Source: Heterocephalus glaber (lineage: Eukaryota; Chordata; Mammalia; Rodentia; Bathyergidae). Taken from it: a stretch of 64,000 bases of DNA. The position numbers and the translations under genes were made by a program. This document shows, piece by piece, positions 1 through 11,160 of the stretch. Below the pieces are notes generated by a model, which had not been told where the DNA came from, made no database searches, and saw only the letters and a list, made by a program, of their open reading frames with translations. The stretch covers positions 4,318,152 through 4,382,151 of the forward strand of contig NW_004624843.1 of NCBI RefSeq assembly GCF_000247695.1, in the 5' to 3' direction. Every line of letters begins with the position of its first letter. Position 1 is the stretch's first letter.

Positions 1-1093
1 TAGCCCGGTACGAACTCCCGGAAGCTGGACCCTTTGTCTTCTCAGTCTCAACATCTGGAGGGTGTCGGGTTCCCGAGGGGCCCGAGTGTTCCCCGCACCC
101 CATCATGGTGTCCCAGTCTCCCAAGGACTCCACAGCCACAGAGCAGGCAAAACTCCGTGGCAGATGGTTTTGTGAGAAGGCAGAAGCTTCTGACATAGGA
201 AGGGATGGAAGTCAGCACCAGGGAGGGGCCTTCGTCAAAGGAGGACACGTGTGCTTTACCGTGGTTTATACAGAAATGAGAGAAAATCAGAATGCATGGG
301 TGCACTTTTTGTGACAAAAATACAGAAACTATAACAGAAACTAATGGAAGGAGTTCACTGTGAAAACGGGAAGCGACAGGCATGGCACGAGGCTTCTCTC
401 CTACAGCTCTGTGCATCATTGCAACTTCCGAACCTCGCAAAGGTTTACATATTCAAAAACTAAAATGTGTAAAGGATAGGAGAAAGCAAAACCCACAACA
501 GAGTGAAAATGGAAGCAAATGCGCTGATATTGTAGCCAACTGATTTCATAAACATCATGGAAGGAAGGATTGCTTCAAATACTGTCCTCCGAACACAGTG
601 GGAAAAGTTCTGAGAACTAAAGAACTACAAAAAAACCCTCATACTTAGTAAATTTACTGTTAGTAGCAATGTTGATCTTGTAATTCTGAAACTCTTATGC
701 ATGATACAATTAGTATAAAGCAAATAAGCAAAGGCATTTTTTTACTGGAAGAGAAAAAAAGATACCTGTAATAAGTAAAAGTTACTACAGAAAAACCCTG
801 TAATGTTAAGTTTGAGTTGGAACTATCAGTTTAAACTTGTGATTTTTTCAAAATGGATTTCTTAGTTCTGTCCACTAAAGAGCTCAGGGCCTATAGCGCT
901 CTGGTGACGCTGAGTACAGATAACCCTAAGCTCCCGCTGTCCCTGTGCCACTGGCCACTAAAGGAATCAGAGCCCTGAGGTGACCCCTCGTGGAGTGGTT
1001 GGTTCTGGGTCCAGGGCTGGAAATGTACAGTGTGAGCTTGGAATATCTTGTCACATCACAAAGCAAAAAAAAAGGACTTAAACATCAAGATGA

Positions 1094-1221
1094 GGTAGGC
1101 ATGGTGACTCACACCTATAATCCCAGAACTCAGGAGGTTGAGGCAGGAGGATTGCTGTGAGTTCGAGGCCAGCATGAATTGCAGCTTGAGACCCTGACTC
1201 AAAAAAACAAAAACAACAAAA
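1094..1221 (+). mobile_element. B1-like SINE
   Basis: Diverged 7SL-derived monomer: the 'cctataatcccag' segment, 'gaggcaggaggattgctgtg', 'gagttcgaggccagc', 'gagaccctgactc', then an A-rich tail. Confidence 0.8.
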
Positions 1222-2625
1222 TTCTTTTTAAATATCAAGGTGACTGTGGCAAAGAGATTCAGAAGCCAACCTAAGGGCTCTTAATTCTCAAAGGTAGGAC
1301 AATTTGAACATCAGTATAGTAACAGTACTATTTGATTTTAACACCTTTTTAAAACCCATAAATCCACAATGATTAATCCACAAAATGGAAAATCTTAGAG
1401 GAAAAAAATGCCACGTGGCAGATGCAGGAGGAATAAAAGAATATAAAATCACCATGTTGCAACCACCACGGTTCCGATCTTTAGGCAAACACTGACGAAA
1501 GGTCCAATGGCGGGGTAAACGGGATATTCAGTTGATCTCTGCCTGCGTGAGGAATCCACAAATCAACCCTCACAAATTGAGGAAATGGACAACGCATGCC
1601 CAACTTTCGCTGCTGATGTGGTGTTGAATATTAAGCACAAATCATGCATTAACAAGCAGAATATGCTACATGCAGGACATTCTACCAGACAGCTGACCTG
1701 AGCTCTTCAAAAGTGTAAATGTCACCAACACAGACAAATACTAATACCGTGAACAAAAAGGCCAGAGGCTGTCTTAGAGGAGATTAAAGGCATAACAACA
1801 AAATACCACACATGAATCCTGATCGGAATCTGGAGAGAGAAAAAAATCTAGCTGTAGAAGACAACGGGGGAGAACTGTAGTACTGAGCACAAATGGCGCG
1901 CTGGCTGCCGCGCTGATGGTGCCCATGGTGCTGTGGTTGTGAGGGCGAAAGTCCTTATTAGGAGATGCTGAGATATTTAGAAGTGTTAAGGTGCCAGCAA
2001 CTTGCTCACAAACTTCAGCAAAATAAAAGTGCTTGCAAGTGCACAGAGACACACAGAGGGAGACGTAGCAACTATGGCCAAGTGTTAAGAGCAGGACGAT
2101 CGAGGGAGGGCAGGTTCAGGGCCCTCCTCTCTCAGTTCTTCTGCAGGTTTGAACATTTCAAAACAAAATATTGGAGGGAGTGGGAGGCGCAAGATGGCAG
2201 AGGAGATTGTAGCAGAGCTGGTGCCAAACCCAAGCAACCCGCCACCCACCCGAGTGCAGAAGGGCACTCTAAGTCAGAGTACCGGGGCTCCTTTCCAAGG
2301 GCTCTGGCACTTTCCTCAAACTCTTTGTGCCCATTCAGCACCCAGTAAAATCCCCAGGCCTTGTGAACACCAAACACAACCCCACTTTGAGGAATGGAAG
2401 ACACGCCTGGCAAGCCAGAATAGGTAGAGGGGAAGAGCTTCCTGATGGTTGGCGGCTGGCGGATCCCCACTGCCACCACCACCCTGCTCCAAGCCTCAGG
2501 CTGGTCCCGGCCGGTGCTCCATGCCGAGTGGGGAGAGTCCAGTACCAAGCCAGGGTTCCTCCCTCCTCATCCAGGACACCTGGCCTCCATCCTCCTCTGT
2601 GCCACGCTGGCTCAGAACCACACGG

Positions 2626-2775
2626 GTTCATTCATTCACTCATTTATCCCAGGATTTGACAAGTATTTCTTAAGCACCAACAGTGCACATGACACTGTTT
2701 TAGGCACTAGGAAGACTAAAATGAACAAGCAGCTGTGCTCTCTGCCCTCACAGAGCTCACAGGCAAATCGCAACT
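2626..2775 (+). mobile_element. MIR element
   Basis: Old tRNA-derived MIR: repeated 'ttcatt', then 'caagtatttcttaagcacc', 'gacactgttttaggcac' and 'ctgccctcacagagctcac', in the order of the MIR core and 3' part. Confidence 0.6.
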
Positions 2776-2841
2776 GTGACAAGTAGCTCGAAGGGGAGGA
2801 ACAAGGCGCCATCAAGCTGGTGACACTTGCGTGACAGGCAG

Positions 2842-3291
2842 TGCTGTGGCTTGGATGTGGTTGGAGTGTGTCCCCCCAGACTCGTGTGCTGGAAGCTTGG
2901 GCCTCGCATGGTGGGAGGAGGTTGTGGAACCTCTAAGAGGCATGGACTGGTGGAAGGCGGTGGGATCACGGAGGTGCCACCCTGAGAAGGGACTGATGTC
3001 GTGCTGGAGGGAGCCTGGTTTGTTCCTGCAAGAGTAAGTTGTTATCAAAGAGCAAGCCTGGCCCCTGAATCTCTCTGGCTTTCTGTCTCACCATGTGATC
3101 TCTCTCTCCTCCCAGGAGTCCACCATGACATCATCTGCTATGTTGGATATGGCCAGAAGACCCTCACTGGAGCCATGAGACACTGGAGCCATACTCTTGG
3201 ATCTGCAGAACTGTGAGCTCAGTTACTTTCTTTTCTTTAGTAAGTATCCAGGCTCAGGTATTTTGCTATAGCAGCAGAAAATGGACCAACA
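2842..3291 (+). mobile_element. MaLR-type solo LTR (MLT1/MST-like)
   Basis: A segment of about 450 bp beginning TGCTGTGGCTTGGATGTGG and ending GGACCAACA, i.e. TG...CA. Inside are hallmarks of ERVL-MaLR LTRs: 'gtccccccagactcgtgtg', 'ctcaccatgtgatctct', 'ctgcagaactgtgagctca', 'ttctttagtaagtatccag' and 'ggctcaggtattttgctat'. No internal retroviral sequence adjoins it, so it is a solo LTR. The subfamily is not assigned. Confidence 0.7.
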
Positions 3292-3401
3292 TAAGCAGGA
3301 ACACAGTCAACTGGGTTTGGGGATGGGTGGATTTGGGGGATGGTGAGAAGGAAAATGTTAAGGGACACCCAGGGGTCTGGCTTTAAAAACTGGGTAGGTG
3401 G

Positions 3402-3487
3402 GGCTGGGAATTTGGCCCAGTGGCACCCTCACCTGCCTCACAAGCACAAGGTCCTGAGTTTGATCCCTGATATAAAACAAAAAACAA
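3402..3487 (+). mobile_element. ID-like SINE with target-site duplication
   Basis: Diverged tRNA-derived SINE ('ggctgggaatttggcccagt', 'tgagtttgatccctg') with an A-rich tail. It is flanked by a clear direct repeat, 'aaaaactgggtaggtgg', at about 3386-3402 and 3488-3504. Confidence 0.8.
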
Positions 3488-4269
3488 AAAAAACTGGGTA
3501 GGTGGCAGTGGCCTCCATTGGAATGTCTGAAAGAACCCTGCAATGGAGGTGGGGGTGCAGGCCCCTGGACACGTGGAGGAGGGGCCGTGCTGTGGGTGTA
3601 CAAGTTACCTGTGGACTGGTGGCCATGGAAGCTAAGTGGGGCAGGGGCCCACCTTGCCTCTCCTTCAGAAACTGCCACCACTCCCAGGAAAACAAGGAGA
3701 ATGAGCACACCTCCAGCCCTGGGCAGCTTCCTTTTACTTCACTCTCCGCTGTTCTCAAGGGCAAATTCTGGGCAGCATCCTGCACACTGAGGGGACAAGG
3801 GTCCTCTGGCTTGCTAGCAGGGAGGGTCCTCTTCCATTGTGTCCCAAAAGCAAGGTGTGTGTGGAGGGGGAGCAAGGGAGGGAGCAGTTTGGGGACACAT
3901 GCACACGCGATCACACGCGCTCATCTGCACACTTCTTCCTTCGGGATTTGCCGGCCCACAGGTGTCTGCTGAGCTCTGTAAAGGGTACAGATCACTGTAT
4001 TATTCCGAATCTGGTCAAGCGAAACTCCCATGCTTATACTGAGGGATGGAAGGAACCCTTCCTCTAACTCCATCGTCCACCAACTGCAAAATAATTAGAA
4101 ATTCTTGGTGGGAGTACAGTGTGTGCGGTGCATCACCGGAATGGAGTCTCCCTTGCAGGGAGACACAGGACACAAGGGCAAATCGGTGTGTGTGGACAAG
4201 GGGCCCAGAAGTGGACAGCCTCAGGAATTAGAAAATGTGGGTTAGTTGGTGGCTTCATTTCCTGGGGCT

Positions 4270-4655
4270 CCTGTGACAGAGGACCACAAACCTGGGGCTG
4301 GAAACAACAGGAACTCACACCTCTGAAGGGGAGAAACCTGAATCCAGGAGTCAGCACGGCCACACTCCACCAAGGCTCTGGGGAGCCTGTCCCTTGTCTC
4401 TCCCTCTCCCGGCTGGTGGCTCCAGATGATGGCCACTTTCTAATCTCTGTCTCCCCCTTCTCACTGCCACCTCCTCCTCTTTGTGCATCTCTCGGCTGTC
4501 TCTTAGGAGGACATTGGTCCTTGGGTTTGGGGCTGGTCCAGACAACAAGCCCATGAATCATTTCATCTCAAGGTGCTTAATTATATCTGGACAGACCCTT
4601 TTTCCAAATAAAGTCACATTCCAGACCTCATGAATTATATTGGGGACAGAGCCTT
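4270..4655 (+). mobile_element. Old dispersed mammalian repeat
   Basis: Segments such as 'gaaacaacaggaactcacac', 'ccagatgatggccactttct', 'cttaattatatctggacaga' and 'ccaaataaagtcacattcca' occur in the order of a common ancient mammalian repeat. I recognise the pattern but cannot name the family. Confidence 0.4.
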
Positions 4656-5789
4656 AGGGGGGCCACCCTGGAGCCCCTGCAGAACACAACTTTCTCAGAC
4701 CGTGGAGGGGGCGGCAGTGGTTAGGCTTGCTTTCCTTCTGACTGGACACTAGTGGCTCATGGTGAGGGCCACTCATTCTGCAACTTCGCTGAGAAACCCA
4801 AGCCCCACTGTGGGCTCTCACAGCCAAAAAAACCAGAAAGCATTCTGGGAAATGTGGCTGGGTGCCCACCTCTGCCCCGCGGTGCAGATGAAAAACAGAA
4901 AGCATTCTGGGAAATGCTGATGACCACCACCTCCTGCCCCACTACACAGATGACCCCTCGGCTGGGCCTGTTCTCAAAACCCCTGCTTTGGCCGCCATCC
5001 CAGGCCCCAAATGTTTTAAGCCCTGTCAGATTTATGACCTTGGGCATTGATCTTGCTTCTTCGAATCCCTTGACAAGCATTCACTGGCTGCCCACCCTGC
5101 ATCAGGCCTCGGGCATGTGTGGAAAGTCCTGCCCATTTGGCCACCAGCTTGGACTAGTTCTGTAAAGTCCTGAATTCCGTCAGGGAGCAGGAGTTTCAAA
5201 AGTTGTGACAAGATGGTAAAAGGCCTACAGAATCCGCTGGCTTCGGAGCACTCTGAGCTGGGTCCCATCATTTCAAGGGCTCCTGATGCCTCAGTTTCCC
5301 TAAGCAGCCCCTCCTACATGTGGTGGGGGGTCGAAGGGTATGCTCAGAGGCAAGGGGCTCTGTCTGTCCCATCTTTGCTCCTCCCTTCCCAGCCAGGACA
5401 GCCAGCCTCAGCTGAGGGTGTGCAGGACAATATGAGCGCCAGAGCCCAGAGCCCAGCCCAGGGCCTGGCACAGGGAGGACCTCAGAGTGTTTGTTAATTG
5501 AATGAGAAACACTGGCTTGCTGTTCAGCACACACAGTGTAGACACAAACACAAGCTCAGTCCCTGAGGCGATTCTCAGTGGCTGGTGTTCTCCCCAAGTG
5601 CATGCCCTTCATTTCTCGCTGCCTGGGGCTCCTGAGAGTGGGAGTCATTCTCCCTCCACTCTGCTGGAGTATGCCCAGAATTGTGTCCCAGGACAGGGCC
5701 TGGGTCCCCTGAGCCATGGCAAAAGAGAGCAGAGTCAGAGTGGAGGATGCCACGGGTCACACAGGCAGAGGTCGGGGCTGGCTGATCCT

Positions 5790-6195
5790 CCGATAGCTAG
5801 GTTAGATAGAAATTAATACACAGTCGAGGGGGCCAGGGGCACCAAAAATAAAGATGTCAAGCCTGTGGCTGGGGCCGCAAGACGGAGACCCAGTGGCCAG
5901 GCCTAGAGCCTCCTGGAGATCAACAGCAGCTTGAGATGGCATTGTGATCAGCACCGCCTGGTCCACTGGAACCTATTGGGTCAATAGTAGCTAAGCGATC
6001 CTTGTAATTCTACAGGTTGATGGTAATCTGGCCCACATTGTACCCATGTTGTGACTCTGCTGTATAAATTACCTGACCGAGGACCTCCGTGGGCACCCAC
6101 TTGGGACTCCACTTGGAGATTCAGGAACTATTCTTCTTCCCCTTATTTCCAATAAAACTCTCCTAATGTCTTCGTTCGGTTCGCGACCACAATCT
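5790..6195 (+). mobile_element. LTR-like segment A
   Basis: Promoter and poly(A) signals are spaced as in a retroviral LTR: a TATA-like 'ctgtataaattacctg' near 6060 and 'ccaataaaactctcc' near 6150. The segments 'gatagctaggttagatagaa' and 'gtaattctacaggttgatgg' are related to parts of segment B at 6618-7395, suggesting two LTRs of one family. Exact ends and duplications were not resolved and no viral genes are seen. Confidence 0.4.
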
Positions 6196-6698
6196 CGGCA
6201 CATTTGCCATCTCACAGGCCGGAAGCTGTATTTGTCCTGCATCCGCCCCTGAGTTTAGCCAGGAACTCCCATCAGTGACCGCTGTTCCGAGTTTTACAGC
6301 GGGAACGGGAGCAGGAGCGTTTGGGAGAGAGTTCCAAGGTGACACCCAGCTCTCTGCAACGGCCCTGCCCCTGGGGACCGCCCCCGCCCACCCCAATCAG
6401 AGGTGAAGTTCGTCTTTGCCAGTCTGCAGATCTGGGCTCCCGCAGCGGCCTCTGGTGGTGGATATGGCTCTGCCAGCGCCGGGAATCGCCTCAGGAGGCC
6501 AGGGAAGGAAAGATTATTTTCTAGTTATCTGCCTTGGCTCGGCGGCATCCAGAAATCCACCCAGCACACCTCTTACCGTTTCCTCCTACACAAGGAACGA
6601 TTTCAGTTCGTTTTATTGCAGATAGCTAAGTTAGTCAGAAATTATTGTAAGGCGGTTAGACAAAGCTGGGCCCTCAGCATAAAAAGTTGAGACACATT

Positions 6699-6796
6699 GG
6701 GCCAGGGATTTAGCTCAGTGGTTCCGTCGCTTGCCTTGCAAGCGCAAGGACCCAAGTTCGATCCCTGGTACCAAAAAAAAAAAAAAAAAAAAAAAA
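6699..6796 (+). mobile_element. ID-like tRNA-derived SINE
   Basis: A good example of the dominant young SINE in this genome. Box A is 'tttagctcagtggttcc', box B 'gttcgatccctgg', then 'tacc' and a long A tail. The body resembles rodent ID/BC1 elements (tRNA-Ala derived) but has its own middle segment, 'tcgcttgccttgcaagcgca'. Flanked by the duplication 'ttgagacacatt' at 6687-6698 and 6797-6808. Confidence 0.9.
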
Positions 6797-7039
6797 TTTG
6801 AGACACATTCACTACTGGTTAGATTATTAAAAGAGAAGTACTTCCCCTGGGGAAAAATAGCAGTGATTGATATTCGCATCAATCTCCCTAGCCCATTCTT
6901 TTTCCAGAAATTCCTTGTACACTTGCTACGTGACTAGCTTTCCCATTTTATCAATATTACCTGGCTGACTGTACTTGTAATCTTATTGGTTGATCATAGT
7001 TTTGTCCCACCTTATGTCCACCATGTGACTTCCCATTGG

Positions 7040-7150
7040 ATTTTTCTCTTTCTTTTCTTTCTTCCTTTCTTTCTTGGTACCGGAGATCGAACTCGGGACC
7101 TTGTGCTTGCGAGGCAGACTGGGAACCACTGAGCTAAATTCCCGGCCCCC
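7040..7150 (-). mobile_element. ID-like SINE
   Basis: Reverse-strand copy: pyrimidine-rich tail complement 'tttttctctttctttt', 'ggtaccggagatcgaactcg' and 'ccactgagctaaattcccgg'. The target duplication 'tcccattgg' lies on both sides (7031-7039 and 7151-7159). Confidence 0.85.
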
Positions 7151-7634
7151 TCCCATTGGGTCTTATTAGTCACCTTTAGTTTTGTCCCTCCTTGGACCTC
7201 ACCTTGTGGCTTTGCTCAGTGAAACGCCTTTGAGAATCGGGGTGGGCGGGCAACTCACTTTCTGGTCCCACTTCTGTCTCTCTTAGAAGCTTTCTTTCTT
7301 TCAATAATTTATTCTTACTCTTAGCCTCCGTTGTTCCTAGAATTCATTCTTTGATTTTAGAGAACACGAACTCGTGTTCCAGATATCTAGCAGGTTGGGA
7401 GTTACAATATTTCCCTTGTTGGGATCACTTGCTGCAGTTTCCCTTTTCTATCTCAGAAGTGATGAACTACATAGCACCTCATCAATTCGTACGATTTTTA
7501 TGTCTTTATGTATCAGCTTAAATTTTTTTTAATTCAAAAGAAGTAAGGTAAATTTATTATTTTTTAAAGGTAAAAAGAGAACTCATATCAAGTCGCCGAA
7601 TAAAAATACAGGACAGCTAGTTCAATTTGGATTT

Positions 7635-7671
7635 CACACTTTGATCTTAGCCAATAAGGCTGAGAAGCAAT
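7635..7671 (-). pseudogene. Truncated U2 snRNA retropseudogene
   Basis: On the - strand about 36 bases match the 5' end of U2 snRNA ('attgcttctcagccttattg', then 'gctaagatcaaagtgt'), with a few changes. Nothing of U2 beyond this is present. It is flanked by the direct repeat AATTTGGAT(T/C)T at 7624-7634 and 7674-7684, as expected of a 5'-only retrotransposed copy. It is not a functional gene. Confidence 0.65.
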
Positions 7672-7786
7672 TAAATTTGGATCTCAGATCTACAACAAAT
7701 AATGCATGGTGTGCTTCTTCTAAAAAAATGGCAAAAAAAAATCAGAGATTAAAAAAAAAATGCAGGTGATGTAAAATCCAAATTTA

Positions 7787-7895
7787 AGGCTGCACACCTG
7801 TAATCCCAGTACTTGGGAGGCTGAGGCAGGAAGACTGCCATGAGTTTGAGGCCAGCCTGGACTACACAGCAAGACCCTGTCTCAAAGAAAAAATA
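7787..7895 (+). mobile_element. B1-like SINE, 5'-truncated
   Basis: 'ctgtaatcccagtacttggg', 'aggctgaggcaggaagactg', 'gaggccagcctggactacac', 'agaccctgtctcaaag' and an A-rich tail. The first B1 bases are missing. Confidence 0.85.
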
Positions 7896-8455
7896 ATAAA
7901 ATCCCAATTTTACTGGCTGTCCTGTATTTTTACTTGCAAATCTGACAACTCTGTACCCTTTACCTAGTTACACCTTAGCGAACACGGACACAGCCTTTTT
8001 TTCCATATCCCTGTATGTACATTTTTTACCCAAGAAAGGGGCAGGGCTCCTAAGGTGGGCTGTTTTGCAGCCTGAGTTCCATTTAACCCCATTCCCCCGC
8101 ACAGCCTTTCGTGGCACCCCGTCTGTGATGTCTGTTATGTTCTGGTTCTCACGCCTTCCTCGTGTGAGACGTTTAGACACCTGGAGGTAGGTACAACTCT
8201 CTGGCTTCCTATTTTTCCCAGACCCAGTGTTTCCTCTCCTAGTTTTACCACCAGGGATGTCCATGTTCCGGCTGTTTGTGGCACCCAGGGAGGTACCAGT
8301 CTCAGTTCTGCAACACAAGTTGGCACAAGTGACACCATGGATCCCGCTCATGGATTGGGGATTAGAGTGTGGGGTCCGACCCCCGGCCTTGGACGTGGCC
8401 TGGATGCAACCCTTACGGTGATGGTGGCAGGGATATTGTGAGGCTGCGCCTGTCC

Positions 8456-8474
8456 TGCCCACTAGAGGGCAGCC
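8456..8474 (+). promoter_or_regulatory. CTCF-like motif
   Basis: TGCCCACTAGAGGGCAGCC fits the CTCF core CCAsyAGrkGGCrs on the + strand. This is a motif match only. Confidence 0.45.
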
Positions 8475-8696
8475 TCCACCAGAACGAGACGCTTCCTCCG
8501 GGTCATCGCTGAACCCTCATAGGACAGGCGACAATGGCTGGTGCGTCACAGGGACCGCTGAGCAAATGACCAATAAATCAGAAAACGGAAGAGTCTCTGG
8601 CTCTAGACGCCAGGGCGGTGGGAGGAAGATGGAAGAGGTGGGGGCTTTAGGTCAGACTGGGCTGAAGCCTTGCTCTACCGCTTTCTAGCTGTATGA

Positions 8697-9141
8697 CTTT
8701 TATTCGTTTCTTATTGCTGCAAATTACTTTGACCTCAGTGGCTTAAGACAATGCAAATGTGTTACTGTATCTATCTGTAGGTTAAATTCAGCTTTCACTT
8801 AGCTAAAAGAAAGGTGGTCAGCGGGGCTGAGGTCCTTTCCTGAAGCTGAAGCAGAGACTCCATTTGTCCCATTTTCCTGCTTCTAACGGTCATTCCCACT
8901 GCTCAGCCCAGGCCCCTTTCCTCCCAGTTCAAAGCCAACACCAGCATCCTTCCGGGTCACCTCCCTTTAAGTACTCTTGGGATTATACTGAGCCCACCTG
9001 GCTAACCCAAGCTTCTGTTTCAAAATCAAGGGTAGCAAGTGTAATTCCTTCTAAGACCTCACCCTTCCCCGGGGAGCCTAACATATTCAGAGATTCCAGG
9101 GATGTACGCATCTTTGAGGAACCATTATGCTGCCTACCATA
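8697..9141 (+). mobile_element. Old dispersed mammalian repeat
   Basis: 'cttattgctgcaaattactt', 'gacctcagtggcttaagaca', 'gggattatactgagcccacc', 'cagagattccagggatgtac' and 'cattatgctgcctaccatag' follow the order of a widespread ancient mammalian repeat. A related weaker copy seems to lie at about 9515-9760. The family is not named. Confidence 0.5.
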
Positions 9142-9182
9142 GACTAGACCAAGTATATAACCTCCTCCAATTCATTTCTTTT

Positions 9183-9274
9183 CTTTTTTTTTTTTTTTTG
9201 GTACCGGGGATCGAACTTGGGACCTTGCACTTGTGAGGCAGGCGGTGGAACCACTGAGCTAAATCCCCAGCCCT
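9183..9274 (-). mobile_element. ID-like SINE
   Basis: Reverse-strand element (poly-T, 'ggtaccggggatcgaacttg', 'ccactgagctaaatccccag') with 'aattcatttctt' duplicated on both sides. Confidence 0.9.
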
Positions 9275-9307
9275 CAAATTCATTTCTTTATAAAATAGGG
9301 TTCCTGA

Positions 9308-9471
9308 GCCGGGCATGGTGGTGCACACCTGTCATCCCAGACTCAGAAGGCTGAGGCAGTAGGATCACCACGAGTTCAAGGCCAGCCTGGGTTACATAGT
9401 GAGTTCAAGGCCAGCCTGAACTACAGAGCGAGACCTTGTCTCCAAAAAACAAAAGGTAGATTTAAATAAAT
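9308..9471 (+). mobile_element. B1-like SINE with internal duplication
   Basis: Long B1 in which 'gagttcaaggccagcctg' occurs twice in tandem, the common B1 form in this window. Flanked by 'aaaatag(g/a)gttcctg' direct repeats at about 9293-9306 and 9472-9485. Confidence 0.9.
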
Positions 9472-11160
9472 AAAATAGAGTTCCTGCAGTGGTTGGCGTG
9501 GGGATTAGGCATGGTGATTTTGTTAGTTTACTATGGCTGTGTGACATATCACCACTACACTTAGTAGCCAGCTTCATCTCACCCCCATCCAAGGGTCAGG
9601 AATTAGCACAGCCGAATGGTTCACAGGGCTGTGGACAGGGCATCTGCCAGGACCCCTGTCAGTTAAAGGAAGGCTGGGGCTCCCTCAGTGGTCACTGGCA
9701 GGAGGCCCCTGGTTCCTGCCATGCCACCCTGGGAGAGGTCACTTTTTAACACCAGCTGACAGAGCCCCTGCTTTAGCGCTACTTCCTAAATGAAGTCTCC
9801 CCATCTCCCAACACCACTCCCAAAAGCTCCTAAAAGGGCTGGGCCCAAAGAGCCTGGGGGTGGCTGGACTCCAGCATGATCATCCATCTTCCTCCCCAAG
9901 GTCCCAAGGCGGCCAGCAGCCCTGCCAACTCTCTGCCCCTGCTGTGGCTTCACTGTCCCAGGGGCTGGTGAAGAGCAAATCCCCAAGGCAGTTAAGCGTC
10001 AGGACCTCTGCTACATGCCCCGGTGTGGCTGAGTGGACTGGGTCACGGTGCTGCCGCTCTTTCGTGTGGCAGGGACAAAGCAGTCCAAGCCGGTGGAGTC
10101 TGAGACCGCAGCTCCTTTTTGAATCGGTCCTCTACAGTTTAGGACTCTGGTAAGAGCTGGTTTAGAAAGCAAAAGTCAAAACCCAGGTAGGGTTTCTCCT
10201 GCCTCCCACAGGAATCTGTCTTGAGCTCCAAGGCCTGTCTGCGTCGCTGGTCACATCATCCTGGAGGAAAGTTCAGCAGCACTTGTCACTCATCAGTGAC
10301 CCGGCCACCCTGAGGTCCCAACTGTGACTTTTCAGACTTGCTTGGCCCAGGGGAAGGGGCTGGAAGTGCTCTCACCAACCCTGTCCAGGTGGAGGGCCAC
10401 CTTTTATCAGGATTTCAGCTCAGGGATTTCTGGGCGAGAGCCTGCTTTGCAGCCCTTCATTTGTATATTTTTAGTGATAATTTAGAACTTGGCACAGTTA
10501 GAAAATTAACAAAAGGAACAATGTTCCCCATCCTTGGGGTCCCTCTGTCCCACCTCCCCAGGCTCTCTGCTCATCCCTGTGTGCAAGGCAGTTGGGGAGT
10601 TTGGGCTTTGGGTTTTGCTGTGCTGAAGGTCTTTGCTGTCACTTTGACAGGGGCCTTGGGCACCCACAGAAGACTGGGACTGAGGGGACCAAATCCATCT
10701 CCTGTACCCCATCAGCAGGTGACAGCGCAGGGCCAAGGCAGCTGGATCACCCAGAGAGCAGCAGGCTGAGTGAGCAGGACCTGCCTGCCAGTCCCCAGCC
10801 ACTCAAAAGGGCCGCTCTGCACCTGGCCGCTGTAAGTTCCAGGTGCCGACGGTACCCTGGTCCACTGCACACAAATCCGCTTGGCTTAGGCAAAAAGGTC
10901 TATCCGCGGGACAAGCCGCGTGCCTCTGAAAACCATAGCCACGAAAGATGATGAGGAAAGGGAACAGCCAGCCTTAGTTACACCAGTGTCTCACAGCAAC
11001 TTCCTTCTGATGGAAGATTTTTGAAAAGTCGCGGGCCAGAGGCCCTTAGCCACGACAGGAGAGGTAGGGCGCGGGGCTAATGTGACACGCTCCAGGAAGG
11101 GCAGCTTTTCCCTGGGCCAACCGAGGCCGGAGCCCACTGGGGCAAGGGAGCTGGCCGGGC

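Larger units (their letters stand above)
6618..7395 (+). mobile_element. LTR-like segment B, interrupted by two SINEs
   Basis: Shares 'gatagctaagttagtcagaa', 'cttgtaatcttattggttga' and 'ccaccatgtgacttcccatt' with segment A in the same order and orientation. Two ID-like SINEs (6699-6796 and 7040-7150) are inserted in it, each with a target-site duplication made of this sequence. The family is not assigned. Confidence 0.4.
7594..7934. mobile_element. Palindromic non-autonomous DNA transposon remnant
   Basis: The arms at about 7594-7630 and 7899-7934 are inverted repeats of each other: 'aaaaatacaggacagctagt' on the left, 'actggctgtcctgtattttt' on the right. This fits a foldback or terminal-inverted-repeat element. 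It contains a U2 snRNA fragment and a B1 SINE, both later insertions. No transposase is visible and the family is not named. Confidence 0.5.
1..11160. other. Gene-poor upstream block
   Basis: No coding region is recognisable here on either strand. Open frames are short, overlap one another on both strands and resemble no family I know. The content is repeats (listed separately): B1 and ID-like SINEs, a MaLR-type LTR, two related LTR-like segments, a palindromic DNA transposon with a U2 fragment, MIR and other old dispersed repeats. I see nothing specific in 1-1090, 1220-2620, 3510-4270 and 9780-11040. By synteny the next gene to the left should be GPR55 on the - strand; none of its coding sequence is visible. 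Confidence 0.6.

Noticed and set aside
2187..2427. ATG frame beginning MAEEIVAELVPNPSN as a possible small protein
   Set aside because: Short, no known homologue, overlapping frames on both strands and no splice or promoter context.
6701..6776. Possible tRNA genes at ID-like SINEs (box A and box B present)
   Set aside because: They end in 'tacc' plus A tails, have target-site duplications and cannot form a tRNA cloverleaf with an acceptor stem, so they are SINEs.
9860..10153. Open frames at 9.8-10.9 kb as possible GPR55-related or novel exons
   Set aside because: No resemblance to GPCR transmembrane segments, no conserved motif and several overlapping frames.
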